A stretch of DNA of 21,703 bases from a virus: the IMG/VR virus record IMGVR_UViG_3300032309_000357, positions 1 to 21,703 of that record; one strand, written 5' to 3'. The notes under the pieces are model-generated. The model was not told the origin of the DNA and did not search any database. It saw nothing but the letters and a program-made list of their open reading frames with translations. Below, piece by piece: positions 7,732-14,793 of the stretch. The position numbers and the translations under genes are program-made. The stretch's first letter is position 1, and each line of letters opens with the position of its first letter.

Positions 7732-7862
7732 TGCCTTCTAATTTGTTGAAATGCCGCAGTAAATGTTTTAGGTAATTCGTATTTTCCTTTTGCTATTTCA
7801 ATTTCTTCAATTGAATTATAATGATTTTGCATCATTAGCATTTTTAAAATTAGACTTATCAT
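7713..7862 (-). CDS. Small unknown tail-module protein (49 aa)
   Basis: The ATG at 7860-7862 overlaps the stop of the upstream 151-aa gene as ATGA, and the frame runs 49 codons to a TAG at 7713, overlapping the tape measure start by 19 nt. The product begins MISLILKMLMMQNHYN, continues EIEIAKGKYELPKTFTAAF and ends in a basic stretch (RRQWKKRK). The coupled start and tight packing on both sides argue it is translated. It fills what would otherwise be a 127-bp gap in a genome that leaves few gaps. Function unknown. Confidence 0.65.
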   Translation of the reverse strand: MISLILKMLMMQNHYNSIEEIEIAKGKYELPKTFTAAFQQIRRQWKKRK

Positions 7863-8314
7863 AATTGAATCACTTCAACGTGAACGTAAATTGATGTTGT
7901 CTGGGCAGTAATTTCCTCTAATAAAATATCAAAGGTAGTTGTACTTGAACCATCTTTTCTAAACAAAACTCCTAACATATCATTATCTAAATTAGGTGAG
8001 GCGCTTGCTGATTCTACTTCGCTTCTAACTTTAAAATTTGTAGAAGTTAATAGACCTGATGGAATCGTTACTCTTATTTGAACATATTTACCTGATACTG
8101 AACCCACTCTTGTAGCACTCGATAAATTACCAGTAACTGACCAGCTTGTTGTGGAATCCGCTATATCTATAGGCCCAATTCTTCCATAAGCTACGGTTGG
8201 AAGTCCTACGTAATCTACTATGGCTTCCTCAACGGCTCTGTGTTCTGCTGCCGTTATGTTTGAGCCAGTTGCTAAATTAGCTGCTATTAAATCTAATACT
8301 TGTTGCTTTAACAT
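7859..8314 (-). CDS. Unknown tail-module protein (151 aa)
   Basis: This 151-residue protein has a short helical N-terminus (LKQQVLDLIAANLATG, then NITAAEHRAVEEAIVDYV) and a beta-rich C-terminal body of about 100 residues (VGSVSGKYVQIRVTIPSGL and SSTTTFDILLEEI). The N-terminal ITAAEHR.VEEAIVDYV motif is one I have met at the start of various Bacteroidota phage virion proteins, where it may act as an attachment module for tail-tip or fibre-like proteins. The gene lies between the 686-aa tail protein and the tape measure. A tail-tip or accessory structural role is an inference. Start 4 nt after the upstream stop. Confidence 0.7.
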   Translation of the reverse strand: MLKQQVLDLIAANLATGSNITAAEHRAVEEAIVDYVGLPTVAYGRIGPIDIADSTTSWSVTGNLSSATRVGSVSGKYVQIRVTIPSGLLTSTNFKVRSEVESASASPNLDNDMLGVLFRKDGSSTTTFDILLEEITAQTTSIYVHVEVIQL

Positions 8315-8318
8315 CTTT

Positions 8319-10379
8319 TTATGCGTTATAATCTGAAGGTGAATAATCTAAACTTGAGTAATCTTTTGTGCTTGGAATAACTCCAACCGTATCTCTAAAA
8401 TCAGTAATTAGTTCAAAATTTACTTCGCCACTTGTTAAATCTGTAGTGAAACTCTGAATAATATATCGCTTGCCACTAATGATAATTCTATCATTTAGTT
8501 TTAAGCTAGTCAAAATACCAATTGGTAAAATAGCTTTAATAAAAACTAACCTAGATTTTTTGCTAAATATATTACTCAAATATTCTTCATAATAATTTGC
8601 AAACAAAGAGTTTGTTTCTAGTCTATTAGTATAGGTCGATTGCTCCACCCCAAAGTTTAAGGTGTAATTTTCGCCACCTATATTAGTGTCCTGCCCAAAT
8701 AGGTTATAGGTTAAAACTTTGCTAGTAGATGAGCCATTATTAAAAAAGAAATCTTGCGATCTTATAGTGCCATAATCATAAAGCAACACTGGGCCTGGAA
8801 TAATAGGGCTCAAATTAATATCTACCGATGTACCTACTTGCAAATTAGTTCCTGTGAACTTTTGCATTTGAAAGGTTTCAAAAGGTAATTCTACTGAGTA
8901 TTCCGAGCCGTCTACATCCATCGTATAAAGCAAATCACCGTATGGAGTTTTGCTTCTTGATAGGTATTCTGTGGCTAATATGTTTTTAGATTCTGCAAAC
9001 TTAAATTTAATATTTTTATAAATTTGAGTTTTTTCTATGTCTATATTGTCGCTAGTCGTGTACTTGGTTAAATCTATTACCCTACCATTTAAATACCAGT
9101 CTTCTAACTGCTCGATTTTAAAATCTGTGCCATCTTCAGAATAGCAGGTCAAATTAAATAACTTTAAAACACCACTAAAGAAATCCTCTAGTGTTAATTC
9201 AGGCGCAAAGAATGGCAAGTTAATTGAAGCAGAAGACGTTTGAGCCGTAGACTGAGTAGCAGTTAATTGGAAAAAAGCACTTCCATAAAATGGAATAGTG
9301 TTTACTCTTAAAGTATAAGTGCTTGTAAAAGTTACCGACGCATCCGAGTTAATTTTAAATTGATATTTGCCAGTGCCACTTAAAGGCAAAGGAATATACA
9401 TTTGAGTGGTTTCGGTAACGTAGCTTTGCTCATTTACTTTAACTCCATCTTTATAAGTATAAATTGTAAAATTAGTAGGGTCTTCACCTACACTTGGGTC
9501 GCTAAAAGTAATTCTTAAAGCAGATTCCGCTACATATAAAGGAAAAATTGGCTGAACAAAATTTAATTCGTCATCAGTTGTATTAAATGAGCTAGTAAAT
9601 CCAGTCGTAGCGGTTACGCTATTAAAGTTTATATTTTTAGGTGCAAAGGTATCCGATATTTCATTGTTGTTTTTAAACCATAAAAACGCTCTTTTAAATT
9701 TATCGGAATTTAAAAATGATCCTGAAAATGTAACGTCTTCTAGTTTAGAGGATATTGCATTAAATATAGCACTTAATCTAACCGCAGGAAATAAATCAGT
9801 ATGGTAAATCGGAGTCGCACTCTTTGAAATATCCCAATCTTTTTCTACAGCCCCGTTTGTGTTCCATTGCCAAATATTTTTTGACGATATTAAAGGGAAT
9901 TTTACATCTGAATTTACTAAACCTTCTACTCTATCCTTTACGTTCGAGCCAGTGTAGTTAAAATCTAAAGCTGAATAGTCTAAATCTTTTAGGCTTAAGC
10001 TATTAAATTTATCCTTTAGTGAAACGATTGAGCCAAAAAATGTAATCTGGTAATTATCAATATTACCATTTTTAAATTGAGCCTTTTGTAATTGAAATTT
10101 ACCAATCTTAAAAGTAATAGTGTCTAGCTCTATATATCCATTTCTTCTCAATCGAGCGTCAAAGCCATTGTCTACATCGTTTTCGTACCAGTGCTTAAAT
10201 ATTGCATTGTTATTTTTTGTTGCAGGTACAGTAAAAGATTGGCTAAAGTCTGTAAAAACCTTAGATATATCCGCAATGTTTTGGACGCTAGACGATACGC
10301 TAATTTTTTCATCACTGAAAAGATCAACTCGCCTAGAATTACCATTCTCATCGTAAATGTAAACCCCTACTACTATCAT
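8319..10379 (-). CDS. Large tail protein, probable distal tail/hub component (686 aa)
   Basis: This 686-residue protein is mostly beta-prone. The N-terminal 60 residues (VYIYDENGNSRRVDLF, ISVSSSVQNIADISKVFTDF, SQSFTVPATKNNNAIFKHWY) form a pattern I recognise from large structural proteins of Bacteroidota phages. The C-terminal part (about 590-686: RLVFIKAILPIGILTSLKLN, DRIIISGKRYIIQSFTTDLT) resembles a tail-hub or baseplate barrel segment. Location supports a tail-tip role: it follows the tail terminator, gp10-like and 359-aa genes and precedes the tape measure. The ATG overlaps the upstream stop by 1 nt (TAATG), so translation is probably coupled. I cannot assign a precise tail-tip role; distal tail protein or hub are both possible. 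Confidence 0.7.
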   Translation of the reverse strand: MIVVGVYIYDENGNSRRVDLFSDEKISVSSSVQNIADISKVFTDFSQSFTVPATKNNNAIFKHWYENDVDNGFDARLRRNGYIELDTITFKIGKFQLQKAQFKNGNIDNYQITFFGSIVSLKDKFNSLSLKDLDYSALDFNYTGSNVKDRVEGLVNSDVKFPLISSKNIWQWNTNGAVEKDWDISKSATPIYHTDLFPAVRLSAIFNAISSKLEDVTFSGSFLNSDKFKRAFLWFKNNNEISDTFAPKNINFNSVTATTGFTSSFNTTDDELNFVQPIFPLYVAESALRITFSDPSVGEDPTNFTIYTYKDGVKVNEQSYVTETTQMYIPLPLSGTGKYQFKINSDASVTFTSTYTLRVNTIPFYGSAFFQLTATQSTAQTSSASINLPFFAPELTLEDFFSGVLKLFNLTCYSEDGTDFKIEQLEDWYLNGRVIDLTKYTTSDNIDIEKTQIYKNIKFKFAESKNILATEYLSRSKTPYGDLLYTMDVDGSEYSVELPFETFQMQKFTGTNLQVGTSVDINLSPIIPGPVLLYDYGTIRSQDFFFNNGSSTSKVLTYNLFGQDTNIGGENYTLNFGVEQSTYTNRLETNSLFANYYEEYLSNIFSKKSRLVFIKAILPIGILTSLKLNDRIIISGKRYIIQSFTTDLTSGEVNFELITDFRDTVGVIPSTKDYSSLDYSPSDYNA

Positions 10380-11458
10380 TAAATTACATTATTAATAAGA
10401 TTAAATGCGTATTCAAACTCCATTTCGTAGTTAATATTCCTATCCTTAAGCGAGGTTTTAATATCGGTTGATTGAGTCCTAAGTAAAACCGGAACATCGT
10501 CTAATAAAATCGTCTCAGCTAAAAGCAAATCTTGAATTAACTCACTATAATTTTCATTAACCCATCCTGTATTTAATTTTATGCTTTGCTTGCCGTTGAT
10601 ATTAAATACATCAGATTGCCCTTTCTTTACATTATAATTGACCGAATCTGGCAATACATTATAAGGTGTACCCATGACATTTATCGCCTCTGATTTAGCC
10701 TTAAAAAAAGTCATAAACTGCCAGCCTCCATATCGGTTAATAAATTGACATTGTACTGGTGTGTATTTTGGCTCGCAGATTGGAGTAACCGTAAACGTTT
10801 TAGAAATGCCTACCGTAGTGCCTTCCGGTTTCCAATTTAAAGTCACCGTATTACCTTGATCAAACTTAGTCGATGTAGTTCGAACTGGAATTTTAATTAC
10901 TGATATTGTATTTGTATCGTAGGAAACTACTATCTCATTACGTCCGTTCATATCCTTATAGGATACATCTACTTTGCTAAAACTGCTTCCAGTAAAATCT
11001 ACCAAAGCATTTATAAAAGGATATTTAGAAGACGCAATACCTTCTTGATAGGTAATTTCTATATTAGGATTTGCAAGGCAAACAAATAACTCGCTTGCAT
11101 CTGTTTTATTATAGCCATCGGTATACAAAGTATAGCCATTTACTGCAAAATGATTGGTGTTACTTACCGTTGTATAATCGCCCGGTGTGTTTTCTTTATA
11201 AGTAATAATATTTACTTTAGAAAAAATAGTATTTGAATTATCAGCTGGAGAAATAGTGTTTATATATTCTCTTAAATACTGAGAGATATTATAATCGTTA
11301 CGTAATTGAGTTGCAGACGGGGAGCGTTTAGATAGGGTATAGGTTGCAGTTCCCGGTAGTGATGAACCACCAGCTGCAATAAATAATTGAACTAATGAGC
11401 CTATTTGTCCTGCTTCATTAACGGTAATTATGTACGGGCTTCTTGCGTTAATTATCAT
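10379..11458 (-). CDS. Unknown tail/virion protein (359 aa)
   Basis: This 359-residue protein is beta-rich with many Thr/Ser/Asn, starting MIINARSPYIITVNEAGQIG and containing FINRYGGWQFMTFFKAKSEA near 239-258 and LKDRNINYEMEFEYAFNLIN near the C-terminus. The NRYGGW..FTFFK type segment occurs in structural proteins of Bacteroidota phages, to my memory. It overlaps the upstream gp10-like gene by 4 nt (ATGA) and the downstream 686-aa gene by 1 nt (TAATG), so the two large proteins are almost certainly made together and may form one tail-tip assembly. No catalytic motif seen. Function unknown. Confidence 0.7.
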   Translation of the reverse strand: MIINARSPYIITVNEAGQIGSLVQLFIAAGGSSLPGTATYTLSKRSPSATQLRNDYNISQYLREYINTISPADNSNTIFSKVNIITYKENTPGDYTTVSNTNHFAVNGYTLYTDGYNKTDASELFVCLANPNIEITYQEGIASSKYPFINALVDFTGSSFSKVDVSYKDMNGRNEIVVSYDTNTISVIKIPVRTTSTKFDQGNTVTLNWKPEGTTVGISKTFTVTPICEPKYTPVQCQFINRYGGWQFMTFFKAKSEAINVMGTPYNVLPDSVNYNVKKGQSDVFNINGKQSIKLNTGWVNENYSELIQDLLLAETILLDDVPVLLRTQSTDIKTSLKDRNINYEMEFEYAFNLINNVI

Positions 11459-12009
11459 TTTATTCTTTTTAAATTATATCCTACTAAAGTTTCTACATCT
11501 TGGGCGTAAGCTTTCATCAAATCTGTTTCAATATATTTTTGATAGCCTCTAATAAACGGTTTAGTAAAAAATAAACTGGGCTTTAATCCTTTTTGATAAA
11601 TACTTCTAGTAATTAAAAAGGCAGTAGATTTATAAGTCAAAAACCTTCCAGTTTTTTTATCTCTAAATTGTATTCCTTTTTGTACTACCCATTTTTCAAT
11701 CCCTAATGTTAACCCTCCTTTTACTCCCTTTTTTTTGCCAAATTGAAAACCTTCTTTTTTATAATCATTACGTGTTTGAAATTTCCCATTTAATCCTTTT
11801 ACTCCTTGATCTTGATAGAATCCGTATTCTTCCATCGTAAACCCAATCAAAGAGTAATTATCTTCAGTTAAAACTTCACCTTTTATGCTTTGATATAATT
11901 TTAATGTATTTTTTTTCTTGAGCTTAGTTAGGTTTGCCCTCGATTGTTGAACTACATAATTTTTATATTTTTCTAAAAGCTCAGAAGTTTTCTTTAACTC
12001 TATTAACAT
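11455..12009 (-). CDS. HK97 gp10-like tail completion protein
   Basis: This 184-residue basic protein (many Lys) has the gp10-like layout: an N-terminal helix (LLEKYKNYVVQQSRANLTKL), a central EEYGFYQDQGVKGLNGKF region near 60-77 and a C-terminal region with SLFFTKPFIRGYQKYI. Proteins of this kind join or complete the tail at the head-tail interface. The neighbour upstream is a probable tail terminator, overlapped by 7 nt, and the gene downstream overlaps by 4 nt. The identification is by pattern and context only; an alternative is another neck adaptor. Confidence 0.6.
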   Translation of the reverse strand: MLIELKKTSELLEKYKNYVVQQSRANLTKLKKKNTLKLYQSIKGEVLTEDNYSLIGFTMEEYGFYQDQGVKGLNGKFQTRNDYKKEGFQFGKKKGVKGGLTLGIEKWVVQKGIQFRDKKTGRFLTYKSTAFLITRSIYQKGLKPSLFFTKPFIRGYQKYIETDLMKAYAQDVETLVGYNLKRIK

Positions 12010-12458
12010 AATGTCATATCATTTGGGATAGTAACGTCAAACGTTAGTGTCCATCCTGCTATTTTGTTTTCGAATCTATCAACAAAAGGTTCTGCGCTTG
12101 GCTCTCCAATTACTTGTATTAAATTAGAATATAGATAACCCCTTACTAAATCAGCGGTTAGCTTAGAAGCTAAAGCAAGTTGTGTATTTAAAACATCTTG
12201 CTCATTGTCATTGCCTTCCCAAACGTCTGTGATCTCAGCCTTACTTTCGTCTACTAAATCCATAAAAAGAATTGATAGATTTAAAGACGTAGTACTTTCT
12301 GCAAGTTGCGCACTATTTACAATGATATGAGCTAAAGGATAAATAGTTTGCTTGCTTAAATCAATAGTAAAAATATCTCCAATACTAACGGTATTAATGA
12401 AATCATTTGACTTCAAATAATCCTTTAAAGTTTTTACGACATAATAATATCCATTCAT
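12003..12458 (-). CDS. Probable tail terminator/neck protein
   Basis: This 151-residue protein contains IDLSKQTIYPLAHIIVNSAQ near 32-51, LNLSILFMDLVDESK near 59-73, NEQDVLNTQLALASKL near 84-99 and a C-terminal EPFVDRFENKIAGWTLTFDV plus IPNDMTLC. This ordered pattern is a conserved protein of Bacteroidota siphophages that I associate with the tail terminator (gpU-like) or neck slot. Its ATG overlaps the stop of the frameshifted tail chaperone product by 1 nt (TAATG), which is strong evidence that the frameshift frame is really translated to that point. The gp10-like gene overlaps its end by 7 nt. Confidence 0.65.
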   Translation of the reverse strand: MNGYYYVVKTLKDYLKSNDFINTVSIGDIFTIDLSKQTIYPLAHIIVNSAQLAESTTSLNLSILFMDLVDESKAEITDVWEGNDNEQDVLNTQLALASKLTADLVRGYLYSNLIQVIGEPSAEPFVDRFENKIAGWTLTFDVTIPNDMTLC

Positions 12459-13197
12459 TATTTCTTATTTATCATTTTAATTTCCAAATTCGTTTTTTGC
12501 TTTTCAAACGTTAAAAATGTTAAGCACTGGTTAAGTGGAAGTTTTGAAATTTCATTAAATCTTCTAACGTCTCCTTGAGCGAGTGCATAGATGGAATTAT
12601 ACCATCCCCATCGTTTGCCAAATTGTGCTTGTTCACTATATTCATTATCGCTGGGTTCTCCTCCAAATAAGTCAGGGTATTTTTCAATAATTCTTTCCCT
12701 AAATGATAAAAAAAAACCATCGCTCCAAGAACTACATCAACTGGCGCATTTTTCATCACCTCCGCATAAACATCAGAGCCCTTGTATTCTTCTATTGAAT
12801 ATCTATTAAATTGCTTTTGAGTTATTGGTCTATAAAGTACCGCCATAGCTCTATGCATATTATCCCAATTACCAACATAGGTATCAATATCAACATATTC
12901 ACCCTGTGTTATTTCATCAAGATTAGGAATAAAGCCATATTCAATTCCACGCATTTTGAACGTGTTAATAAATTTATGCTTTGCATTAAATAATGCTCCC
13001 AGTTGCGCTGTTATTTCAACAACATCTCGATGCCTAATATTGGCAACTTCCTTTAATTCAATACCGCAAAAAATTTGCACCATCTTTTGATGCAAAAATT
13101 CACTTTCTTCGTTTTCCTTAGCAATTTTTAAAAATTTCTGATACTTTTCTAAAGAAATTTCATTTAGGCTTGTAGGAACATTCAGTTCTAGCTTCAT
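12458..13197 (-). CDS. Tail assembly chaperone, -1 frameshifted long form (246 aa)
   Basis: The long form shares codons 1-163 with the short form, then shifts to the -1 frame at the 9-T run (12708-12716) and reads 83 more codons from TTA at 12707-12709 to TAA at 12458-12460. The new C-terminal part includes EKYPDLFGG, FGKRWGWYNSIYALAQGDV, RFNEISKLPLNQCLTFLTFE and a Lys-rich end. FGKRWGWY..IYALA.GD with a following FLTFEK is just what I expect of the C-terminal half of a frameshifted chaperone (the gpGT of lambda-like phages, or the Bacteroidota equivalent). The stop shares one base with the next gene's ATG. The long form bridges tape measure and tail tube during tail assembly in studied phages. 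Confidence 0.85.
12520..13197 (-). CDS. Tail assembly chaperone, unshifted short form (225 aa)
   Basis: The zero-frame product is 225 residues and starts MKLELNVPTSLNEISLEKYQ. It contains QIFCGIELKEVANIRHRD near 41-58, a GEYVDIDTYVGNWDNMHRAM region near 103-122, YRPIT near 122-126 and, after the slip site, a helical end (YHLGKELLKN and onward). The position, before tail terminator and tape measure, is that of the gpG-type chaperone. The ATG is preceded by the AACGTTTATA-N4 element, and the gap to the terminase stop is only 31 bp, so this gene may begin a virion transcript. Expression of short and long forms from one gene is the norm in siphophages, with the short form in excess. Confidence 0.85.
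   Translation of the reverse strand: MKLELNVPTSLNEISLEKYQKFLKIAKENEESEFLHQKMVQIFCGIELKEVANIRHRDVVEITAQLGALFNAKHKFINTFKMRGIEYGFIPNLDEITQGEYVDIDTYVGNWDNMHRAMAVLYRPITQKQFNRYSIEEYKGSDVYAEVMKNAPVDVVLGAMVFFYHLGKELLKNTLTYLEENPAIMNIVNKHNLANDGDGIIPSMHSLKETLEDLMKFQNFHLTSA
12708..12716 (-). other. Programmed -1 frameshift site (9 T run)
   Basis: On the minus strand the zero-frame codons are ATG GTT TTT TTT TAT (12720 down to 12706). The heptamer T TTT TTT (12715-12709) is a canonical X XXY YYZ slippery site: both Phe tRNAs re-pair perfectly after a one-base backward shift. The -1 frame downstream is open for 83 codons. Transcriptional slippage on the same run is an alternative mechanism giving the same product. 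Confidence 0.85.
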
Positions 13198-13201
13198 AAT
13201 G

Positions 13202-13227
13202 TATAAACGTTAATTGTTGTTTTTTGT
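13202..13227 (-). promoter_or_regulatory. Repeated leader element AACGTTTATA (copy 3, before tail chaperone)
   Basis: AACGTTTATA (minus strand, 13202-13211) lies 4 nt before the ATG at 13197, with ACAAAA about 13 nt upstream of it, in the 31-bp gap after the large terminase gene. Spacing to the ATG is identical in all three copies. Confidence 0.5.
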
Positions 13228-13228
13228 A

Positions 13229-14440
13229 TTAGTAGACAAAATACTTACCTGAGTTTGGATTTGATAGCTGGTAGAATACGTTGTAACGTATGGCATCGAT
13301 AGCGTGGTTAAAGTTATCGACCACAAGCCCAGATTTTTTATCTGAGTAAATGTAATTGTTGAGTTCTTTTCCAATGTTTTGTGAGTTAGGTTCTATAATT
13401 AATTCGTAATCCTGCATAAGAGCAAGCCCAGCGGTAATACTTCCAGCTCCTTTTTCGGTTGCTATTATGTTACAACCCTGAGATGAAAGCTCGGCAATTA
13501 GTCTAGGCTCTGCACTATCCGCTACGATTAATCCTTTACCACATATTCGTTTGTTGATATGCCCTATCTCGCTAGTCGTTAGCTTAGGTTTGTAGAGATG
13601 CTCCTTAACATAGATGCGCTTTTTGTTCTTATCGATGGCTACTTCTACTAGCGTGGTCGGGTCTATTGAGAATCCAAAGTCTTGGCCGAATGAGGTTTGT
13701 AAATTGTCAGGATTAAAGTCTCCAAATTTCCAATTAGTAAATACCACGCCTTCGGCTTTGTCTAGCCATCCACCTAAAATCGTATGCTGGTACTTTCGTG
13801 TATTATTCTTTTCTAGATTCTCTATTTGATTAAGGAATGATTCACTAAGATATTCTAAATTATCTTTGTACGTAGTATGTATGTAGGTTGTATCGCCTTT
13901 GGTTAAAGACGTTCCCTCTTGCACTCCCTTCTCTTCAAAGAATCGGTTATAAATAAAGTGTTCTTTGGTGGTCGGGTTAAGGATAAGTATAACTCGGTTC
14001 TGCCTGTAGCTATTACGGATTGAGAAATCTATCTTATCGAATACGTCTTCATCTACTAATTCTTCTGCCTCGTCAAGCACGAACGTAGTGACACCCGATA
14101 AAGACTTTAAGTTTGCGGTTTGAGTTCCGCTCGAAGTCTTAATGCCCTTAAATAAAATCTTTGAATTGGTGCGGGTGTTAATGATTTCATCCTTTGTGAT
14201 GTAGAAATCCGATTCTAGCCCAGCCATCTCTATCTTTTCTACAAACTCTGGGATAATTGACACGTGAGCCGAAACTAAAGTGTAACGAGTAAATAGTATT
14301 ACGTGTCCGACTTCGTACGTCAAAAGCAAAAGGAAAGAGTTTAAAGCAAACGATTTGCCCGAACCCCTTCCCCCAGTAATTACAAAGTAGCGAGAATCGC
14401 TTTCGAATAGCGGAACGTATTTAGTATTTAGTTCTATCAC
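13229..14440 (-). CDS. terL: Terminase large subunit
   Basis: This 403-residue protein is the DNA-packaging motor. The ATPase domain has Walker A GGRGSGKS (23-30), Walker B TTFVLDEAEE (118-127, with Asp123 and catalytic Glu124) and a motif III region ILILNPTTKEHF (151-162). The C-terminal RNase H-like nuclease has three acidic positions: Asp254 in GQDFGFSIDP, Asp308 in VADSAEPRLI and Asp382 in NHAIDAIRY. This motif set is typical of the PBSX-like large terminases (Terminase_3 group). It cuts concatemers and translocates DNA into the prohead through the portal. Its start overlaps the small-subunit stop by 4 nt (ATGA). Full length, with no missing catalytic residue. Confidence 0.97.
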   Translation of the reverse strand: MIELNTKYVPLFESDSRYFVITGGRGSGKSFALNSFLLLLTYEVGHVILFTRYTLVSAHVSIIPEFVEKIEMAGLESDFYITKDEIINTRTNSKILFKGIKTSSGTQTANLKSLSGVTTFVLDEAEELVDEDVFDKIDFSIRNSYRQNRVILILNPTTKEHFIYNRFFEEKGVQEGTSLTKGDTTYIHTTYKDNLEYLSESFLNQIENLEKNNTRKYQHTILGGWLDKAEGVVFTNWKFGDFNPDNLQTSFGQDFGFSIDPTTLVEVAIDKNKKRIYVKEHLYKPKLTTSEIGHINKRICGKGLIVADSAEPRLIAELSSQGCNIIATEKGAGSITAGLALMQDYELIIEPNSQNIGKELNNYIYSDKKSGLVVDNFNHAIDAIRYNVFYQLSNPNSGKYFVY

Positions 14441-14793
14441 TTAAATTTTATGATATCTTTTATATCGAAATCCTCAATCTGAACTTTATTATTACTTTCC
14501 ACGTGGCTCATTGACAACTGGCGCAACTCATCAGGACTTGCGATAAGTTTCATTAATCCCATCTGTAAAGTTGGATTATCTGATTTATACCATTTAGAAC
14601 GCATTGAAACTTTTATTTCTGTTCTTACCTGCGTAAGTGCATCTTTTATAGTGTCTAATTTGTCTAAACCATGATTATAAAACGTAGCTCTTGAACAAGG
14701 CAAATAGGCTATAATATCATCTATAAAAAATAATCTATATTTTTGTATTGCCTCAATAGATAACTTTTCTAAATCACTTGCTTTGTACGTCAT
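14437..14793 (-). CDS. terS: Terminase small subunit-like protein
   Basis: This 118-residue protein lies directly before the large terminase, with a 4-nt overlap. Residues about 18-50 (YRLFFIDDIIAYLPCSRATF, YNHGLDKLDTIKDAL) form a likely helix-turn-helix: FIDDIIAYLPCSRATFYNHG reads like a recognition helix. The remainder is helical and basic, ending in DFDIKDIIKF. It probably binds the packaging site on phage DNA and recruits the large subunit. The start overlaps the methyltransferase gene by 20 nt. Identification rests on the HTH-like segment, size and location. Confidence 0.8.
   Translation of the reverse strand: MTYKASDLEKLSIEAIQKYRLFFIDDIIAYLPCSRATFYNHGLDKLDTIKDALTQVRTEIKVSMRSKWYKSDNPTLQMGLMKLIASPDELRQLSMSHVESNNKVQIEDFDIKDIIKFK

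Noticed and set aside
12591-12809. Plus-strand ORF of 72 aa
   Set aside because: Antisense to the tail chaperone, whose two frames already account for this region.
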